DNA of 64,000 bases from Theropithecus gelada (lineage: Eukaryota > Chordata > Mammalia > Primates > Cercopithecidae): the NCBI RefSeq assembly GCF_003255815.1, contig NC_037681.1, forward strand, positions 84,733,703 to 84,797,702, read 5' to 3'. Below the pieces are notes generated by a model. It was not told the origin of the DNA, searched no databases, and saw nothing but the letters and a program-made list of their open reading frames with translations. How positions within the stretch are numbered: position 1 is the stretch's first letter; the number at the start of each line of letters is the position of its first letter. Both the position numbers and the translations under genes were made by a program. Positions 10,176 through 20,507 of the stretch are shown piece by piece.

Positions 10176-11210
10176 GGGGGGCGCGCCCAAGATGGCCAAA
10201 TAGGAACAGCTCCAGCCTCCAGATCCCAGCATGAGCGATACAGAAGATGGGTGATTTCTACATTTTCAACTGAGGTACCGGGTTCATCTCACTGGGGTGT
10301 GTCGGACACTTGGCGCTGGTCCGCGGGTGCAGCCTGACCAGCAAGAGCTGAAGCAGGGCGAGGCATTACCTCACCTGGGAAGCGCAAGGGGGAAGGCAAT
10401 TCCTTTTCCTAGCCAAGGGAAATTGAGACACACAACATCTGGAAAATCGGGTAACTCCCACCCTAATACTGCGATTTACCAAGGGTCTTAGGAAACGGCA
10501 CACCAGGAGATTATATCCCACACCTGGCCCACAGGGTCCCATGCCCATGGAGCCTCCCTCATTGCTAGCACAGCAGTCTGAGATCTAACTGCAAGGCGGC
10601 AGCAAGGCTAGGGGAGGGGCGCCGCCATTGCTGAGGTTTAAGTAGGTAATCAAAGCTGCTGGGAAGCTCGTATTGGGTGGAGTCCATCACAGCTCAAGGA
10701 GGCCGGCCTGTCTCTGTAGACTCCTCCTCTGGGGACAGGGCATAGCTAAACAAAAAGCAGCAGAAACCTTGGCAGAGGTAAATGCCCCTGTCTGAAAACT
10801 TTGAAGAGAGCAGTGGATCTCCCAGCAGGGAGGCTGAGATCTGAGAAGGGACAGACTGCCTGCTCAAGCGGGTCCCTGACCCCTGAGTAGCCAAACTGGG
10901 AGACATCCCCCACTAGGTGCAGACCGACACCTCACACCTCACACGGCGGGATACACCCCTAAGACAAAGCTTCCAGAGCAAGAATCAGACAGCAACACTC
11001 GCGGTTCAGCAATATTCTATCTTCTGCAGCCTCCGCTGCTGATACCCAGGCAAACAGGGTCTGGAGTGGACCTCAAGCAAACTCCAACAGACCTACAGCT
11101 GAGGGTCTTGACTGTTAGAAGGAAAACTAACAAACAGAAAGGACACCTACACCAAAACCCCATCAGTACATCACCATCATCAAAGACCAAAGGCAGATAA
11201 AACCACAAAG
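10176..11210. promoter_or_regulatory. L1PA 5' UTR with sense and antisense promoter activity expected
   Basis: Primate L1 5' UTRs carry an internal sense promoter and an antisense promoter (established for the family). This copy is complete at 1035 nt. On the minus strand a clear donor CCCAG|GTGAGG ends an exon at 10375, a site also present in the L1 consensus as I recall it. The antisense direction leads to PELI1 exon 2 only 1.35 kb away. Activity of this old copy is not known. Confidence 0.6.
10188..10197 (+). promoter_or_regulatory. YY1 site at the L1 5' end
   Basis: CAAGATGGCC lies 13 bases into the element, the standard position of the L1 YY1 site, which sets accurate initiation at base 1. 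Confidence 0.75.
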
Positions 11211-12227
11211 ATGGGGAAAAAGCTGTGCAGAAAAGCTGGAAATTCAAAAAATCAGAGTACATCTCCCACTCCAAAGGAATGCAGCCCATCGCCAGCAACA
11301 GAACAAAGCTGGATGGAGAATGACTTTGACGAGTTGAGAGAAGAAGGCTTCAGTCAATCAAACTTCTCAGAGCTAAAGGAGGAACTATGTAACCAGTGTA
11401 AAGAAACTAAAAACCTTGAAAAAAGAATGGATGAATGGATAACTAGAATAATCAATGCAGAGAAGACCTTAAAAGAACTGATAGAGATGAAAACCATAAC
11501 ACGAGAACTACGTGACAAATGCACAAGCTTCAGTAACCGACTTGATCAACTGGAAGAAAGAGTATCAGCGATTGAAGATCAAATGAATGAAATGAAGCGA
11601 GAAGAGAAGTGTAGAGAAAAAAGAGTAAAAAGAAATGAACAGTGCCTCCAAGAAGTATGGGATTATGTGAAAAGACCAAATCTACATCTGATTGGAGTGC
11701 CTGAAAGTGACAGGTAAAATGGAACCAAGTTGGAAAACACTCTGCAGAATATCATCCAGGAGAACTTCCCCAATCTAGTAAGGCAGGCCAACATTCAAAT
11801 TCAGGAAATAAAGAGTATGTCACAAAGATACTCCTCAAGAAGAGCAACTCCAAGACACGTAATTGTCAGATTCACCAAAGTTGAAACGAAGGAAAAAATG
11901 TTAAGGGCAGCCAGAGAGAAAGGTCGGGTTACCCACAAAGGGAAGCCCATCACACTAACAGCAGATCTCTCGGCAGAAACTCTACAAGCCAAAAGAGAGT
12001 GGGGGCCAATATTCAACATTCTTAAAGAAAAGAATTTTCAACCCAGAATTTCATATCCAGACAAACTAAGTTTCATAAGTGAAGGAGAAATAAAATCCTT
12101 TACAGACAAGCAAATGCTTAGAGATTTTGTCACCACCAGGCCTGCCCTACAAGAGATCCTGAAGGAAGCACTAAACATGGAAAGGAACAACAGGTACCAG
12201 CCATTGCAAAAACATGTCAAAATGTAA
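11211..12227 (+). pseudogene. L1 ORF1 (RNA-binding chaperone), one in-frame stop
   Basis: ATG at 11211 to TAA at 12225-12227 is exactly 339 codons including the stop, the normal ORF1p length of 338 residues. The only break is TAA at 11715-11717, where L1 normally has a Glu codon; the frame is otherwise unshifted. Before the stop are the charged N-terminus and a heptad-rich coiled coil, with residues like ITRELRDKCTSF and LDQLEERVSAIEDQ. After it are the RRM region with RPNLHLIGVPES spanning the break and the C-terminal domain (RHVIVRFTKVETKEKML). ORF1p is a trimeric RNA-binding protein of the L1 particle. Truncation would leave the coiled coil and the first RRM strand only. Confidence 0.92.
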
Positions 12228-12290
12228 AGTCCATCAATGCTAGGAAGAAACTGCATCAACTAGTGAGCAAAATAACCAGCTAATATCATA

Positions 12291-15200
12291 ATGATAGGAT
12301 CAAGTTCATACATAACAATATTAACCTTAAATGTAAATGGACTAAATGGTCCAATTCAAAGATATAGACTGGCAAATTGGACAGTCAAAACCCATCAGTT
12401 TGCTGTATTGAGGAGACCCATTTCACATGCAGAGACACACACAGGCTCAAAATAAAGGGATGGAGGAAGATCTACCAAGCAAATGGAAAACAAAAAAAAG
12501 CAGGGGTTGCAATCCTAGTCTCTGATAAAACAGACTTTAAACCATCAAAGATCAAAAGAGACAAAGAAGGCCATTACATAATAGTAAAGGGATCGATTCA
12601 TCAGGAAGAACTAACTATCCTAAACATATATGCACCCAATACAGGAGCACCCAGATTCATAAAGAAAGTCCTTAGAGACAAAGAGACTTAGACTCCCATA
12701 CAATAATAACGGGAGACTTTAACACCCCACTGTCAACATTAGACAGATCAACGAGACAGAAAGTTGACAAGAATATCCAGGAATTGAACTCATCTCTGCA
12801 CCAAGTGGACCTAATAGACATCTACAGAACTCTCCACCCCAAATCAACAGAATATACATTCTTCTCAGCACCACATCGCACTTATTCCAAAATTGACCAC
12901 ATAGTTGGAAGTAAAGCACTCCTCAGCAAATGAAAAAGAACAGAAATTATAATAAACTGTCCCTCAGACCGCAGTGCAATCAAACTAGAACTCAGGACTA
13001 AGAAACTCAATCAAAACCGCTCAACTACATGGAAACTGAACAATCTGCTCCTGAATGACTACTGGGTACGTAACGAAATGAAGGCAGAAATAAAGATGTT
13101 TTTTGAAACCAATGAGAACAAAGATACAACATACCAGAATCTCTGGGACACATTTAAAGCAGTGAGTAGAGGGAAATTTATAGCACTAAAGGCCCACAAG
13201 AGAAAGCAGGAAAGATCTGAAATTGACACCCTAACATCACAATTAAAAGAACTAGAGAAGCAAGAGCAAACACATTCAAAAGCTAGCAGAAGGCAAGAAA
13301 TAACTAAGATCAGAGCAGAACTGAAGGAGACAGACACAAAAAACCCTCCCAAAAATCAATGAATCCAGGAGCTGGGTTTTTGAAAAGATCAACAAAATTG
13401 ATAGACCGCTAGCAAGACTAATAAAGAAGAAAAGAGAGAATAATCAAATAGACGCAATAAAAAAAATGATAAACGGGATATCACCACAGACCCCACAGAA
13501 ATACAAACTACCATCAGAGAATACTATAAACACCTCTACGCAAATAAACTAGAAAACCTAGAAGAAATGGATAATTTCCTGGACACTTACACTCTCCCAA
13601 GACTAAACCAGGAAGAAGCTGAATCCCTGAATAGACCAACAGCAGGCTCTGAAATTGAGGCAATAATTAATAGCCTACAACGAAAAAAAGTCCAGGACCA
13701 GATGGATTCACAGCCGAATCCTACCAGAGGTACCAGAAGGAGTTGCTACCATTCCTTTTGAAACTATTCCAATCAATAGAAAAAGAGAGAATCCTCTCTA
13801 ACTCATTTTACAAGGCCAAAATCATCCTGATACTAAAGCCTGGCAGAGACACAACAAAAAAAGAGAATTTTAGACCAATATCCCTCATGAACATCGATGC
13901 AAAAATCCTCAATAAAATACTGGCAAACTGAAGCCAGAAGCACATCAAAAAGCTTATCCACCATGATCAAGTGGGCTTCATCCCCGGGATGCAAGGCTCG
14001 TTCAACATATGCAAATCAATAAACGTAATCCACCACATAAACAGAACCAAAGACAAAAACCACATGATTATCTCAATAGATGTAGAAAAGGCCTTTGACA
14101 AAATTCAACAGCCTTTCATGCTAAAAACTCTCAATAAATTCGGTATTGATGGAATGTATCTCAAAATAATAAGAGCTATTTATGACAAACCCACAGTCAA
14201 TATCATACTGAATGGGCAAAAAACTGGAAGCATTCCCTTTGAAAACTGGCACAAGACAGGGATGCCCTCTCTCACCACTCTTATTCAACATAGTGTTGGA
14301 AGTTCTGGCTAGGACAATCAGGCAAGAGAAAGAAATAAAGGGTATTCAGTTAGGAAAAGAAGAAGTCAAATTGTCCCTGTTTGCAGATGACATGATTGTA
14401 TATTTACAAAACCCCATCGTCTCAGCCCCAAATCTCCTTAAGCTGATAAGCAACTTCAGCAAAGTCTCAGGATACAAAATCAATGTGCAAAAATCACAAG
14501 CATTCTTATACACCAATAACAAACAGAGAGCCAAATCATGAATGAACTCCCATTCACAGTAGCTTCAAAGAGAATAAAATACCTAGGAATCCAACTTACA
14601 AGGGATGTAAAGGACCTCTTCAAAGAGAACTACAAACCACTGCTCAGTGAAATAAAAGAGGACACAAACAAATGGAAGAACTTACCATGCTCATGGATAG
14701 GAAGAATCAATATCGTGAAAATGGCCATACTGCCCAAGGTAATTTATAGATTCAATGCCATCCCCATTAAGCTACCAATGACTTTCTTCACAGAATTAGA
14801 AAAAAGTGCTTTAAAGTTCATATGGAACCAAAAAAGACCCCGCATTGCCAAGACAATCCTAAGCCAAAAGAACAAAACTGGAGGCATCACGCTACCTGAC
14901 TTCAAACTATACTACAAGGCTACAGTAACCAAAACAGCATGGTACTGGTACCAAAACAGAGATATAGACCAATGGAACAGAACAGAGCCCTCAGAAATGA
15001 TACTACATATCTACAGCCATCTGATCTTTGACAAACCTGACAAAAACAAGAAATGGGGAAAGGATTCCCTATTTAATAAATGGTGCTGGGAAAATTGGCT
15101 AGCCATAAGTAGAAAGCTGAAACTGGATCCTTTCCTTACTCCTTATACGAAAATTAATTCACGATGGATTAGAGACTTAAATATTAGACCTAAAACCATA

Positions 15201-16102
15201 AAAACCCTAGAAGAAAACCTAGGTAATACCATTCAGGACATAGGCATGGGCAAGGACTTCATGTCTAAAACACCAAAAGCAACGGCAACAAAAGCCAAAA
15301 TTGACAAATGGGATCTAATTAAACTAAAGAGCTTCTGCACAGCAAAAGAATCTACCATCAGAGTGAACAGGCAACCTACAGAATGGGAGAAAATTTTTGC
15401 AATCTACTCATCTGACAAAGGGCTAATATCCAGAACCTATAAAGAATTCAATCAAATTTACAAGAAAAAAACAACCCCATCAAAAAGTGGGCAAAGGATA
15501 TGAACAGACACTTCTCGAAAGAATACATGCATACAGCCAACAGACACATGAAAAAATGCTCATCATCACTGGCCATCAGAGAAATGCAAATCAAAACCAC
15601 AATGAGATACCATCTCACATCAGTTAGAATGGCAATCATTAAAAAATCAGGAAACAACAAGTGCTGGAGAGGATGTGGAGAAATAGGAACACTTTTACAC
15701 TGTTGGTGGGGCTGTAAACTAGTTCAACCATTGTGGAAAACAGTGTGGCGATTCCTCAAGGATCCAGAACTAGAAATACCATTTGACCCAGTCATCCCAT
15801 TACTGGGGATATACCCAAAGGATTATAAATCATGCTGCTATAAAGACACATGCACACGTATGTTTATTGCAGCACTATTCACAATAGCAAAGACTTGGAA
15901 TCAACCCAAATGTCCATCAGTGACAGACTGGATTAAGAAAATGTGGCACATATACACCATGGAATACCATGCAGCCATAAAAAACGATGAGTTCGTGTCC
16001 TTTGTAGGGACATGGATGAAGCTGGAAACGATCATTCTCAGCAAACTATCGTAAGAACAGAAAACCAAATACCGCATGTTCTCACTCATAGGTGGGAACT
16101 GA
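12291..16102 (+). pseudogene. L1 ORF2 (endonuclease / reverse transcriptase), multiply frameshifted
   Basis: The relic starts at ATG 12291, 63 bp after ORF1, and ends at the original TGA at 16100-16102. The total, 3812 nt, is close to the 3828 nt of an intact ORF2. Open pieces in order are an endonuclease part (12377-12691, with HRLKIKGWRKIYQANG), a part around 13078-13362, 13567-13761, 13743-13931, a palm part with FNICKSINVIHHI (13971-14312), the catalytic FADD motif (14380-14391), a long C-terminal part (14538-15503) and the Cys-rich end with CWRGCGEIGTLLHCWW (15500-16054). The frame changes at least seven times, there is a TGA near 12931, and a TAA at 16052 lies 16 codons before the normal end. 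No functional enzyme is possible. Confidence 0.92.
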
Positions 16103-16310
16103 ACAATGAGATCACTTGGACACAGGAAGGGGATCATCACACACCGGGTCCTATTGTGGTGGTGGCGGGGGAGGGATAGCATTAGGAGATATACCTAATG
16201 TAAAGGACGAGTTAATGGGTGCAGCACACCAACATGGCACATGTATACATATGTAACAAATCTGCATGTTGTACACAGGTACCCTAGAACTTAAAGTATA
16301 AAAAAAAAAA

Positions 16311-16402
16311 GTGGACATTCTGATTTTATCAACATAGTGATTTTGTTGAAATGAAGACAATAAAAATAAATTTTATGAAACAAAAAAAAATAAAATATAA
16401 AT
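16311..16402 (+). other. L1 3' transduction with second polyadenylation signal and tail
   Basis: After the L1 3' UTR and ten A come about 70 bp not belonging to L1 ('gtggacattctgattttatc' onward), then AATAAA at 16359-16364 and again at 16365-16370, then an A-rich tail from about 16382. This lies inside the L1 target duplication, so it entered with the L1. The L1's own signal is degraded: the end reads 'aaagtataaaaaa' instead of containing AATAAA, which would favour read-through in the source element. Confidence 0.85.
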
Positions 16403-16417
16403 GAAATATAAAAATAC

Positions 16418-16715
16418 GGCCGGGCGCGGTGGCTCACGCCTGTAATCCCAGCACTTTGGGAGGCCGAGGCGGGCGGATCACGAGGTCAGGAGATCGAGAC
16501 CATCCTGGCTAACACGGTGAAACCCCGTCTCTACTAAAGATGCAAAAAATTAGCCGGGCGAGGCGGCGGGCGCCTGTAGTCCCAGCTACTCGGGAGGCTG
16601 AGGCAGGAGAATGGTGGGAACCCGGGAGGCGGAGCTTGCAGTGAGCCGAGATCGCGCCACTGCACTCCAGCCTGGGCGACTAAGCGAGACTCTGTCTCAA
16701 AAAAAAAAAAAAAAA
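16418..16715 (+). mobile_element. AluY inserted in the L1 tail
   Basis: It is a full-length Alu starting GGCCGGGCGCGGTGGCTCAC with AluY-type bases ('cgaggtcaggagatcgagac', 'ggctaacacggtgaaac') and an A tail. It is flanked by a 15-bp duplication 'gaaatataaaaatac' at 16403-16417 and 16716-16730. It is the youngest layer of the nest. Confidence 0.95.
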
Positions 16716-16721
16716 GAAATA

Positions 16722-16738
16722 TAAAAATACAAAATTAG
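16722..16738 (+). repeat. Target-site duplication, downstream copy (L1PA)
   Basis: This is an exact repeat of 10159-10175, followed at once by the remainder of the interrupted Alu. Its first bases overlap the 3' duplication of the AluY (16716-16730). Confidence 0.9.
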
Positions 16739-16910
16739 CCCGGCGTGGTGGCACATGCCTGTAATCCCAGCTACTCGGGAGGCTGAGGCAGGAGAATCAC
16801 TTGAACCCGGGAGGCAGAGGTTGCAGTGAACCGAGATCATGCCACTGCACTCCAGCCTGGGCAATAGAGCGAGACTCCGTTTCAAAACAAAAACAGAAAC
16901 AAAAACAAAA
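16739..16910 (+). mobile_element. Alu, right part, resumed after the L1PA
   Basis: It starts 'cccggcgtggtggcacatg', exactly the sequence expected after the split point in the left part, and ends in an A-rich tail with CAAAAA-type units. Together the two parts form one normal-length Alu. Confidence 0.9.
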
Positions 16911-17168
16911 ATAATGCAAAAGATAATCAACAGGTGCCAAAACTTAGATGACAGCATTACCTGACAAAGATTTAAAAGCAACTATGATAAAACTGAACAG
17001 TGGAAATTACTTGATCTGAACAATAGAGAGAAAATAGGAAAAACAAAATGAAACAAAAAACAAAGCCTTATGGACCTGTGAGACCATAGCAAAATCTAAC
17101 TTGTGTGTCACTGGACACACATGTCAAAAAGAGAGAAGAAAGAGTCAAGCTGAAAAAGCACTCAAAGA
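16911..17168 (+). mobile_element. L1M segment 2 (continuation after nested insertions)
   Basis: It resumes the L1M ORF1 leader ('gataatcaacaggtgcc', 'tgacaaagatttaaaagca'), directly continuing the segment that stops at 10039. It is then interrupted by another Alu. Confidence 0.6.
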
Positions 17169-17478
17169 GGCTGGGCGCAGTGGCTCACGCCTGTAATTCC
17201 AGCACTCTGGGAGCCTGAGGCGGGTGGATCACTTGAGGTCAGGAGTTCGAGACCAGCCTGGGCAACATGGTGAAACCCCGTCTTTACTAAAAATACAAAA
17301 ATGAGCCAGGCGTCGTGGTGTGCCTTCTAGTCCCAGCTACTTGGAAGGTTAAAGGGGGAGTAATTGCTTGAACCTGGGAGAAGGAGGTTGCAGTGAGCCA
17401 AAACTGCGCCACTGTACTCCAGCCTGGGCGACAGAGTGAGACTCCGTCTCAAGAAAAAAAAAAAAGAAAAGAAAATAT
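17169..17478 (+). mobile_element. Alu inserted in L1M
   Basis: Full-length Alu from GGCTGGGCGCAGTGGC to an A-rich tail with G interruptions; it separates L1M segments 2 and 3. Confidence 0.92.
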
Positions 17479-17886
17479 CCTGGAAGCAGAGAGAGAGAAC
17501 ACTGCATTTATAGGAGAAAAACAATTAGATTGACAGTGGAGTTCTCACCAGAAACCAGAGAACCCAGAAGATAGTGGCATAATATTTTTCAGGTGCTCAC
17601 AAAAATGGAAGGGAAGTCAAGACATTCTCTGAAGAGGAAAAACTGAGAGAATTTGTTACCAGCAGACCCACTACAAAGAATGGCTAGAGGAAATTAACTA
17701 AACAGAAACTAAATAAAAGAACCTTAAAATTTCAGAGAAGACGTAAAAACATGGTAGCAAAAATATGAGTAAATACAATAAACTTTCCTTGTCTTGAATT
17801 TTCTAAATTTTGTCTGATGGTGAAAGTGAAAACTATAATACAGTTAGATGTGGTTCTAAATGTATGTAAAGGAAATAGTACAGAAA
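17479..17886 (+). mobile_element. L1M segment 3 (ORF1 end and start of inter-ORF region)
   Basis: The sequence corresponds to the C-terminal ORF1 region of L1M (for example 'aagacattctctgaagag' and 'agagaatttgttaccagcag') and the following spacer ('gatgtggttctaaatgtatg'). Part of ORF1 is missing between segments 2 and 3. No open frame remains. Confidence 0.65.
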
Positions 17887-18124
17887 GGCTAAGGTGGGAA
17901 GAGCACTTGAGGTCAGGAGTTGAAGACCAGCCTGACCAACATGGTGAAACCCCATCTCCACTAAGAAGACAAAAATTAACAGGGCGTGGTGGTGTGTGCC
18001 TGTAGTCCCAGCTACTCAGGAGGCTGAGGCAGGAGGATCACTTGCACCTGGGAGGCAGAGGCTTCAGTGAGCCCAGATCGCACCACTGCACTCCAGCCTG
18101 GGTGACAGAACAAGACTCCATCTC

Positions 18125-18139
<15 letters not shown>
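17887..18139 (+). mobile_element. Alu, 5'-truncated
   Basis: It begins inside the left arm at 'aggctaaggtgggaag', continues through the right arm and ends in an A tail followed by an AT dinucleotide repeat. Confidence 0.88.
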
Positions 18140-18155
<16 letters not shown>

Positions 18156-18158
18156 TAA
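18138..18158. repeat. (TA)n at Alu tail
   Basis: About nine alternating TA units arise from the Alu poly(A) tail. Confidence 0.85.
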
Positions 18159-20223
18159 AAATTTGACACAAGTATGACAAACAAAAAACTAACACTTCTC
18201 ATAAGCCAGAAAAATCACTACAATAAATAATCCCCAAAATATTATCATGTCTATTTCATCCTCAGTTGAATGGGATTAAGTATTTCCTGTATTTATTTCT
18301 CTCCCTAGTTCCTGATAGACCTGTTACAAAGGTTTCACAGCAAAACTCCTACTAGCTAGCCCATAAAAGTCTCCTCATTTTATACCTCCACCAACAGGTT
18401 TCATAGGAATCTCAGGAATGAAAAAGGTCTACTTGTCTTTTTCTACAGTACAGTGAAATACAGCCTGTGCAGTGGTACTTCTGGTGAGAAGGCAACAGGG
18501 AATGTATGTAGCCCAATGAATAAGAGTATGTCAAAGGAAAAGTCAATGAATAAAACAAATCATTCTGACCCCTACTAATCCCTTGGAAATGACATACACA
18601 TTTAGACCAGTCATCCACACTAACACACAACTTCTGTCATCAATAAATTCAAAAAATTAAATTATTTTAAAAAAATGCTTCAGAAATATTTTAAGAACAT
18701 TTCCATCATTCGAATACACTAAAAACACCTCTCGTCTCCCTAGATATCTTTGCTTTTGCTGAAGAGATTTTAATTCATCACAGTATTTAAAAGGTTACAG
18801 ACACCAGTATATTGCTATTTCACCATAACTGTGATACATTTGAGTTGTGAGGCAATCAAATTCCTTATTTAGAAAGATAAACTTATGCTAACTAAAACCT
18901 TCAATGTAAAAACTGAAGTTTCAAGAACAATTACATCAACCAAAGAATAATTTTGGTCCATATAATAAGATCTTCCGACATACATGAAATCATACTTTAG
19001 TATATAAACATGTATTCATGCCCTCTCATTTCCCCTCTAAGAAGCATTTCATTTTAAAAAGTTATACAGAAGCTTAACTAGAGGCATTAGCTGTACTTTT
19101 TCTGTTTAGACAATTAAGGAACTGCCATCAAACATGAAACCAATGCTTTGACACATTTCTGACCAAGAACAGCAATAATTAAAAATTTAATAACCATTAA
19201 ATTTAAATTAATTTCAAATTAAATTTTAATAACGTTGCTTTGTTTTGATTTGAATTCCTATTTAGAGTTACTATTTAAAGGATATGATGGTTTTCTATTT
19301 ATAGTAGCAAAAATTTCCTTTAAAATAAGCTTACTTATTTAAAGGAGTCAATTTAAATTGTATTAAATAGAATTAGTTAAGTGCACAGATACGGCAAACA
19401 TCTGAAAGTGTAAATGCCTGTATTTGGCTGACATTAGTATATCGCATGGCTAGCAAGTATTAGCCTGTGTTCTAGTTCTTGCTGTCTTTGAACAAAGCAA
19501 TCTGTTTCCTCATCTCTGAAAACGAAGGGACTAAAGTAGAATAAAGTGAATTTGGGAGCTGGAAAAAATATAAGCAACCATCTGGTCCTGACATAAGAAT
19601 TTACAAGTAACGTGCATAACACTATAGATTTAGTTTTATTGCCTCTATAGCAAAAGGAACAATTTTTTTTGCTTAGACAAGAAACTAAAAAACAAGAGGA
19701 GGGCTGGCATGGCACCCTCCATATACTTTCTAGAGCCCTTGGTCAAATTAGCCAAGAAAAGCAATGTATTTCCAATCAGACACACTCTTACTCTGCTTAG
19801 ATCCGTTAGAAGGTCTTATCTGGGGTTATTTTCTCAGTGACATCGAAGTTTCAATCACAGGAACACATTCAATCTTGGCTTCTACTTCTGTATTTGATAA
19901 TCTGAAACCCAAAATAAAACACTTTTGTAGTACCAGTTATTTATATACATAAATGACCCAAGATAAAGTTTTTAAAATTTAAAAATGGCATATAATCAAT
20001 CAATATACAACTGGCATTATTAAACTGCAAATAAAATCTGCTATGACAGCTTGGAACCCTTTTTTTTAACGTGTTCTCTGAAGAAAGATTCATGATCTTC
20101 CCAAAGGTTTATAGTCTTTAACAAAGTCCAGTACACCTAGACAGTGCTTTCCTACTCACTCTCTTTATATATTCTCTCTATATTTTAAAATCTGAATAAA
20201 AGAATTCTTCAAAATGAATTCCT
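18159..20223. other. Intron 1 stretch, no recognised gene or repeat
   Basis: About 2 kb of AT-rich DNA. An AT-rich inverted-repeat-like patch lies at about 19190-19240. No convincing exon was found on either strand. Confidence 0.5.
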
Positions 20224-20507
20224 AGGCTGGGCATGGTGGCTCATGCCCGTAATCCCAGCACTTTAGGAGGCCAAGGTGAGAGGATCACTTGAAGCCAGGA
20301 GTTCGAGTCTCTACAAAAGAAAAAAAAAGTAAAAACAGAAAAAATTAGCGAAATGTAATGGCATGCACCTATAGCCCCAGCTACTCAGAAAGCTGAAGTG
20401 GGAGGATCACTTGTGCCCAGGAGTTTGAGGCTGCGGCGAGCTCTGATCCTACAGCCTGGGTGATGGAGAGAAACTCTGTCTCAAAAAAAAAAAAAAAAAA
20501 AAAAAAA
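20224..20507 (+). mobile_element. Alu with left-arm deletion
   Basis: Starts GGCTGGGCATGGTGGCTCAT; a gap after 'aggagttcgag' removes part of the left arm; A25-type tail. Confidence 0.9.

Larger units (their letters stand above)
10176..16402 (+). mobile_element. Full-length L1PA retrotransposon with 3'-transduced tail, inactive
   Basis: It starts with the L1PA 5' end (run of G, then a YY1 site) and runs through a 1035-nt 5' UTR, ORF1, ORF2 and the 3' UTR ending in poly(A) at 16301-16310. A further 92 bp (16311-16402) holds a transduced segment and a second A-rich tail. A 17-bp duplication, 'taaaaatacaaaattag', flanks it at 10159-10175 and 16722-16738, the downstream copy now lying beyond a later AluY. 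ORF1 has one stop and ORF2 many frame breaks, so it cannot move by itself. The long 5' UTR (about 900 nt in the youngest L1s) suggests L1PA3 or older, perhaps PA4-PA7. It lies in PELI1 intron 1, opposite to the gene, so its antisense promoter points along PELI1. Confidence 0.93.

Noticed and set aside
10694..10906. 70-codon antisense frame in the L1 5' UTR, possible ORF0
   Set aside because: Its offset from the L1 start does not match the ORF0 position I recall even after allowing for the longer 5' UTR, so I do not assign it.
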